Positions 41,616 to 45,325 of a stretch of DNA of 45,325 nucleotides are shown one piece after another (the stretch's first letter is position 1; each line of letters opens with the position of its first letter). Origin of the DNA: Myxococcus sp. GTDB lineage: Bacteria > Myxococcota > Myxococcia > Myxococcales > Myxococcaceae. Location of the stretch: the NCBI GenBank assembly GCA_014879945.1, contig JACSRE010000108.1, positions 1 through 45,325 on the forward strand, given 5' to 3'. Below the pieces are notes generated by a model. The model had not been told where the DNA came from. It saw only the letters and a program-made list of their open reading frames with translations, and did no database searches. A program made the translations under genes and the position numbers.

Positions 41616-43436
41616 TCAGGGAAGTGCGGAGTTCGCGCGAAGGTCGCGGTCTCGCCAGGCGTTGAGAGCGTTGCTGGCCCACTGCTCCATCGGGCGCGTG
41701 GGGTCGGCGCCCCTGAGGCCGCTTTGCCACGTCGCGAGTGGAACCCCGAAGCCCATCTTCTTCCGGTTCACGGCGGCGTCGACGAGCAGGTCTCGACAAG
41801 CGCGCTTGAGCACCACCTTCGTCTCGGTTCCGCGGAGCTTCGTGTGGCCTGGGAGCGAGAAGGCGTACTCCATCAGCGCGGTGTCGAGGAACGGTGCCCG
41901 ACACTCGAGGCTCGCGGCCATCGAGGCGCGGTCGACCTTCACGTTGAGGTCGTCGAGAAGGTAGGTGCGCGCGTTGGCGTAGAGGATCTGGTTCAGTGCG
42001 TCGGCGCCGCGGTTGCGTGCGTGTTCGCAGAGGTCGACGTACCGCTGGCCGAGCTGTGGGTCCGAAACCACCACCTCGGCGCCGGCGAGCCGCTCGTTCA
42101 GTTCGGCCGCCGAGTAATACGACACCCAGCTGCGCAGGCGGTCGGGAAGGTCCTTCGTGGCCCGGTTCAGGAACCGATGGGCGCGCGCTGGGAGCCGGGA
42201 GTCCCCGGGGCGCTCCGGAACGAATGAGACGAGGCGGTTCATCACGCGTCGAAGTGGCCGCGGCACGCGCTCGGCAGCCAGCACCGCCGCAAAGCGCGGG
42301 TAGCCTGCGAACACCTCATCGCCGCCGTCGCCAGTCAGCGCGACTGTGCAGCCGGCTTCACGCGTCAGCTTTGAGACAAGGTAGGTGGGAATCGAGCTTG
42401 AGTCGCCGAACGGTTCATCGAAATGCCAGGCGAGTCTGTCGACGAGCTCGAATGCTGCGGGTTTCACCTTGAACTCGGTGTGGTCGGTACCGTAGCGCTC
42501 GGCGACCATGCGCGCGTACTTCGTCTCGTCAAATTCAGGCGAGCCCTCGAAGCCGATGCTGAAGGTCTTGATGGGCTTCGTCGATTGCTGCGCCATTGCC
42601 GCGACCACCAAGGACGAGTCGAGCCCGCCCGAGAGGAACGCTCCCAGCGGCACGTCGGCGACCATTCGTCGCCTCACGGCCGCGAGAAACAGCTTTCGGA
42701 CCTCGTGCTCGACCTCGCGCCAGTCATCTTCGCTCTCGACGCGACGCTCAGGCCCGAGCGGGAAGTCCCAATAAGTCTCGGCATACGTCTCGCGGCGGCC
42801 CCAGGCGAGCACCTCGAACGTCGCGGGCTGGAGCTTGCGGATCTGCGCATAGAAGGTGTGCGGGGTGGGCACGTACCCGTGTGAAAGGAACTGTGCCGCG
42901 GCTTCGGGCCACTCACGGGTGTTGATGTTTGGGTGGCTCAAAATGGCCTTGATCTCGGAGCCGAAGACGAGCTTCTCTGTGTCCTCGTATACGTAGAGCG
43001 GCTTCTTTCCGGTGCGGTCGCGCGCGAGGAGCAACTGGCGAGAGCGACCATCCCACAAGGCGATCGCGAACATCCCGTCGAGCCGGCCGATGGCTCGCTG
43101 ACCCCACTGAAGCCACGCTGCGAGGATGACCTCGGTGTCGCTCTGGCTCTTGAATCGGTGGCCCAACCCCTCGAGTTCGGCCCGCAGTTCCCGGAAGTTG
43201 TAGATCTCTCCGTTGAAGGCAATCCAGACGCTGCCATCGTCTGTGCTCATCGGCTGCGCGGCGTCGGGGCTCAGATCGATGATGGCGAGGCGCCGATGTG
43301 CGAGACCTCCTCCGGGGAATACGTGCACCCCTTCGCCGTCGGGCCCACGGTGCGCTTGCGCAGTTGCCATCGTCCGCAGCAACTCGGCCGGTGGCGTCCT
43401 GCCGTCGCGATAGATGACCCCAGAGATGCCGCACAT
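41616..43436 (-). CDS. asnB: Asparagine synthase-type amidotransferase 2
   Basis: 606 residues with the same domain order: Cys2 (MCGISGVIYRDG), HRRLAIIDLSPDAAQPM, FNGEIYNFRELRAEL, PP-loop PLGAFLSGGLDSSLVVAAM, LTGDGGDEVFAGYPRF, AASLECRAPFLDTALMEYAF and KMGFGVPLATW. The sequence differs too much from the next gene for a recent duplication, so the two may act on different substrates. It begins the minus-strand unit and diverges from a glycosyltransferase at 43536; no clear ribosome site is seen. Base composition seems more AT-rich than the neighbours. Confidence 0.92.
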   Translation of the reverse strand: MCGISGVIYRDGRTPPAELLRTMATAQAHRGPDGEGVHVFPGGGLAHRRLAIIDLSPDAAQPMSTDDGSVWIAFNGEIYNFRELRAELEGLGHRFKSQSDTEVILAAWLQWGQRAIGRLDGMFAIALWDGRSRQLLLARDRTGKKPLYVYEDTEKLVFGSEIKAILSHPNINTREWPEAAAQFLSHGYVPTPHTFYAQIRKLQPATFEVLAWGRRETYAETYWDFPLGPERRVESEDDWREVEHEVRKLFLAAVRRRMVADVPLGAFLSGGLDSSLVVAAMAQQSTKPIKTFSIGFEGSPEFDETKYARMVAERYGTDHTEFKVKPAAFELVDRLAWHFDEPFGDSSSIPTYLVSKLTREAGCTVALTGDGGDEVFAGYPRFAAVLAAERVPRPLRRVMNRLVSFVPERPGDSRLPARAHRFLNRATKDLPDRLRSWVSYYSAAELNERLAGAEVVVSDPQLGQRYVDLCEHARNRGADALNQILYANARTYLLDDLNVKVDRASMAASLECRAPFLDTALMEYAFSLPGHTKLRGTETKVVLKRACRDLLVDAAVNRKKMGFGVPLATWQSGLRGADPTRPMEQWASNALNAWRDRDLRANSALP

Positions 43437-43535
43437 GACGAAGGCAAGAACCTCAGTGCCGGGCGCGCCGGCCGATATTCAGGGCTCGTACCATGAATGC
43501 TTGAGAACGTACTTCGTGGCAAAAGGCACGGCGAG

Positions 43536-44774
43536 ATGGCTCGCGCTCCGCTGCTCTACCTCACCCAAGACGGCCTCCTTGAGCCACTGAGCCACAGCCA
43601 GGTAGTACGGGTTGTGGAGGGCCTCGCGCGCAAGGGCTGGCGGTACCGGATCGTCTCGCTCGAGAAGGAGAAGGACCTGGCAGACTCGCGCCGTGTCAGT
43701 GCTCTGCGAGCCCGACTGGCGGACGTAGGTGTCCAGTGGGACTTTGAGGCCTTCGACTGGTCTCAATCGAGTCTTGCTGCCGGGCGAAACCTCGGCACCC
43801 TCGTGAGCCGCGCAGTCGAACTGGCACGCGCCGAGAAGGTGAGCGCGATTCACGCGAGAGCCTATGTGCCAGCCGTCGCCGCACTCGCAGCGTGGAATGC
43901 GACCGGCCTGCCCTGGATCTTTGACGCGCGCGGTTTCTGGATCGACGAACGCCTCGAAGAGGGGCGGTGGTTTACCACGCCGCTGAGGCTTGGCATTGCG
44001 CGCGGCCTCGAACATCAGCTCTTCACCACGGCCTCGGGTGTGGTGACGCTGACGGAGCTGCAGGCCAGGGAGGTCGAGGAACGTTTTCGTCCGCTGGGGC
44101 GGCGTTCGGTCGCTTGCATCACCACGACCGCCGACTACACGGACTTTGTGCGCCGGCCTACCTCGGCGCTCAAGCGAGTTCCCGCTGAGCTGGTTGATCG
44201 CCTAAGCAAGAAGCGTGTCATCTCGATAATCGGGTCAATCAACCGCTCCTACCTCGTTGACGAGACGATCGATCTTGCGCGGAGGATTCTGGCGAAGTCG
44301 CGCCAGGCGCACCTACTCGTGCTGAGCGCACAGCGAGACGAGTACGCGCGACGGCTTACCGCGCTCGGCGTGCCGCTCGAGCGCGTCACCATCACTCGTG
44401 CAGAACACGACGCGATGCCTGAGTGGCTCTCCTTGGTCGAGTGGTGCCTGCTGGTTCTCAATCCGTCCAGTCCGGCGAAGCGCGCATCGATGCCGACCAA
44501 GCTGGGCGAACTCTTCGCCTCAGGCGTCAGGCCGATTCAGTACGGGTGCAATGACGAGGTGAGCGACTGGGTGCGCCGGGCAGGGACGGGACTTGTGCTT
44601 GCGTCCGTTGAGTCGGCCGAACTCGAGCGCGCAGCGGAGTTCGTCGCGGAGTCTGCGACTCTCGACGAGCGCTCGTTTGCCCGCGCTCGCAACGTCACCG
44701 CTGGCCACTTTTCCCTGGCGGCTGGAGTCGAGAAGTACCACCGCCTGCTCGCGCAGGTGCTCGCTATCGGGTGA
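43536..44774 (+). CDS. GT4-type glycosyltransferase
   Basis: 412 residues from ATG 43536 (MARAPLLYLTQDGLLEPLSH); two in-frame upstream starts give no conserved residues. It is a GT-B fold enzyme: N-terminal SQVVRVVEGLARKGW, AIHARAYVPAVAALA, WIFDARGFWIDERLEEG, and a C-terminal donor domain with ISIIGSINRSYLVDETI and SMPTKLGELFASGVRPI. Divergence from the two paralogous GT4s suggests a different sugar. It has a more AT-rich look than the GC-rich centre of the locus. Its stop overlaps the convergent Gly-rich gene by 11 bases. Confidence 0.82.
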   Translation: MARAPLLYLTQDGLLEPLSHSQVVRVVEGLARKGWRYRIVSLEKEKDLADSRRVSALRARLADVGVQWDFEAFDWSQSSLAAGRNLGTLVSRAVELARAEKVSAIHARAYVPAVAALAAWNATGLPWIFDARGFWIDERLEEGRWFTTPLRLGIARGLEHQLFTTASGVVTLTELQAREVEERFRPLGRRSVACITTTADYTDFVRRPTSALKRVPAELVDRLSKKRVISIIGSINRSYLVDETIDLARRILAKSRQAHLLVLSAQRDEYARRLTALGVPLERVTITRAEHDAMPEWLSLVEWCLLVLNPSSPAKRASMPTKLGELFASGVRPIQYGCNDEVSDWVRRAGTGLVLASVESAELERAAEFVAESATLDERSFARARNVTAGHFSLAAGVEKYHRLLAQVLAIG

Positions 44775-45312
44775 AGACGATGCCCGCGGCGCCCGCTTGG
44801 CCGGCTCCTGAGAGTCCGGCGCCGCCAAGGCCACCTCCGACGAAGACGTTTCCGATCGTGGTGAAGCTGGCCGCGCCGCCATCGCGCGCCTCAAGGTGCA
44901 CACGCCCACCTCCGCCACCGCCACCACCACCGCCGAGCGTCGGACTGGTTCGGCTCACGCCCGTGCCACCACGGCCACCGAGCGCGGAGATTGACCCGCG
45001 GTTCGAGAACACATCGACCGCGAAGAGCCATGAGCCGCCAGCTCCACCGCCCCCGCCCGCAGCGAGAGCGTACGCGCCCACCGGCGAATCGCCGGAGCTC
45101 CCGTCTGCGCTCAAGAGACCGTCGTTGAGGAACCGCACTGCGTGAACTCTGACGATCCCGCCGCCATTTCCACCCGCACCAAGGCACGCTTCTGGTGGGA
45201 AGGTCACCATCAAGGTCCCGGACGAGCCGCCACCTCCGCCACCGAAAGCGGGCGCGACCGAGGGAAGGCCCTCAGGTTCACCGGGCAGACCGCCATCCGC
45301 AGTCCCAAAGGG
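44764..45312 (-). CDS. Gly-rich surface-type protein, C-terminal fragment (runs off right end)
   Basis: The frame is open from base 45312, where adapter sequence begins, to a TAG at 44764-44766: 182 residues of the C-terminus. Much of it is glycine (GGNGGG, LAAGGGGGAGGSW, GGGGGGGGGGRVHLEARDG) mixed with beta-type repeats such as RFLNDGLLSADGSSG, VFSNRGSISALGGRGG and FVGGGLGGAGLSGAG. Its composition resembles extracellular adhesin-like proteins with Gly-rich turns. A TTG at 45213 could be read as a start, but the same frame is open and similar in style further upstream, so a longer protein is likely. Confidence 0.75.
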   Translation of the reverse strand, partial: PFGTADGGLPGEPEGLPSVAPAFGGGGGGSSGTLMVTFPPEACLGAGGNGGGIVRVHAVRFLNDGLLSADGSSGDSPVGAYALAAGGGGGAGGSWLFAVDVFSNRGSISALGGRGGTGVSRTSPTLGGGGGGGGGGRVHLEARDGGAASFTTIGNVFVGGGLGGAGLSGAGQAGAAGIVFTR

Positions 45313-45325
45313 CTGTCTCTTATAC
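45313..45325. other. Sequencing adapter remnant (Tn5/Nextera mosaic end)
   Basis: CTGTCTCTTATAC is the first 13 bases of the transposase mosaic-end sequence used in tagmentation libraries. It lies exactly at the contig end. It is not genomic and should be trimmed. Confidence 0.93.

Overview
The window is a high-GC contig from a Myxococcota (myxobacteria-like) genome. Signs of this are the many lipoproteins and secreted proteins, a transmembrane Ser/Thr kinase with a PEGA-like domain, a Gly-Gly-Ser-Ala-Ala repeat lipoprotein, and a large exopolysaccharide locus with a BY-kinase co-polymerase. Both ends carry apparent artefacts. Bases 1 to about 800 hold the start of hmgA (minus strand) and the first ~109 codons of a 4-hydroxyphenylpyruvate dioxygenase, both of alphaproteobacterial type. 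They join in frame to an unrelated radical SAM gene, so this looks like a chimeric contig end. The last 13 bases (45313-45325) match the Tn5/Nextera mosaic-end sequence.

Region 0.8-26.8 kb is mostly housekeeping and envelope genes. In order: a HemN-like radical SAM protein; D-aminoacyl-tRNA deacylase; a large alpha/beta-hydrolase lipoprotein; a class II photolyase; three secreted or barrel-like proteins; an MBL/beta-CASP ribonuclease; a Gly-rich membrane protein; a metal- or envelope-stress module (Spy/CnrX-like protein, small His-rich exported protein, OmpR-type regulator, histidine kinase); a small outer-membrane-like protein; an unrecognised 506/149-residue protein pair; DUF2752-plsY; and the repeat lipoprotein. 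A minus-strand block follows (lipoprotein, rlmL, Ser/Thr kinase, HEAT-like lipoprotein, VOC protein), then ftsY.

Region 26.7-44.8 kb is a polysaccharide biosynthesis and export locus. It contains a WecA/MraY-type initiating phosphoglycosyltransferase with an unusual soluble tail, four GT4-type glycosyltransferases (two clearly paralogous), an NTP_transf_5-like nucleotidyltransferase, and a polytopic polymerase-like protein. It also has an O-antigen-ligase/TPR fusion, a Wzz/BY-kinase (Wzc-type), a YdcF/ElyC-like protein and two adjacent asparagine-synthase-type amidotransferases. No flippase (Wzx) or outer-membrane exporter (Wza/OPX) is seen; these may lie beyond the right end or elsewhere. 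A Gly-rich surface-type protein runs off the right end.

Several genes lack a Shine-Dalgarno sequence but have a -10-like TACNNN or TATACG element 6-13 bases before the start codon, which suggests leaderless or near-leaderless transcription. No tRNA, rRNA, CRISPR array or insertion sequence was recognised.
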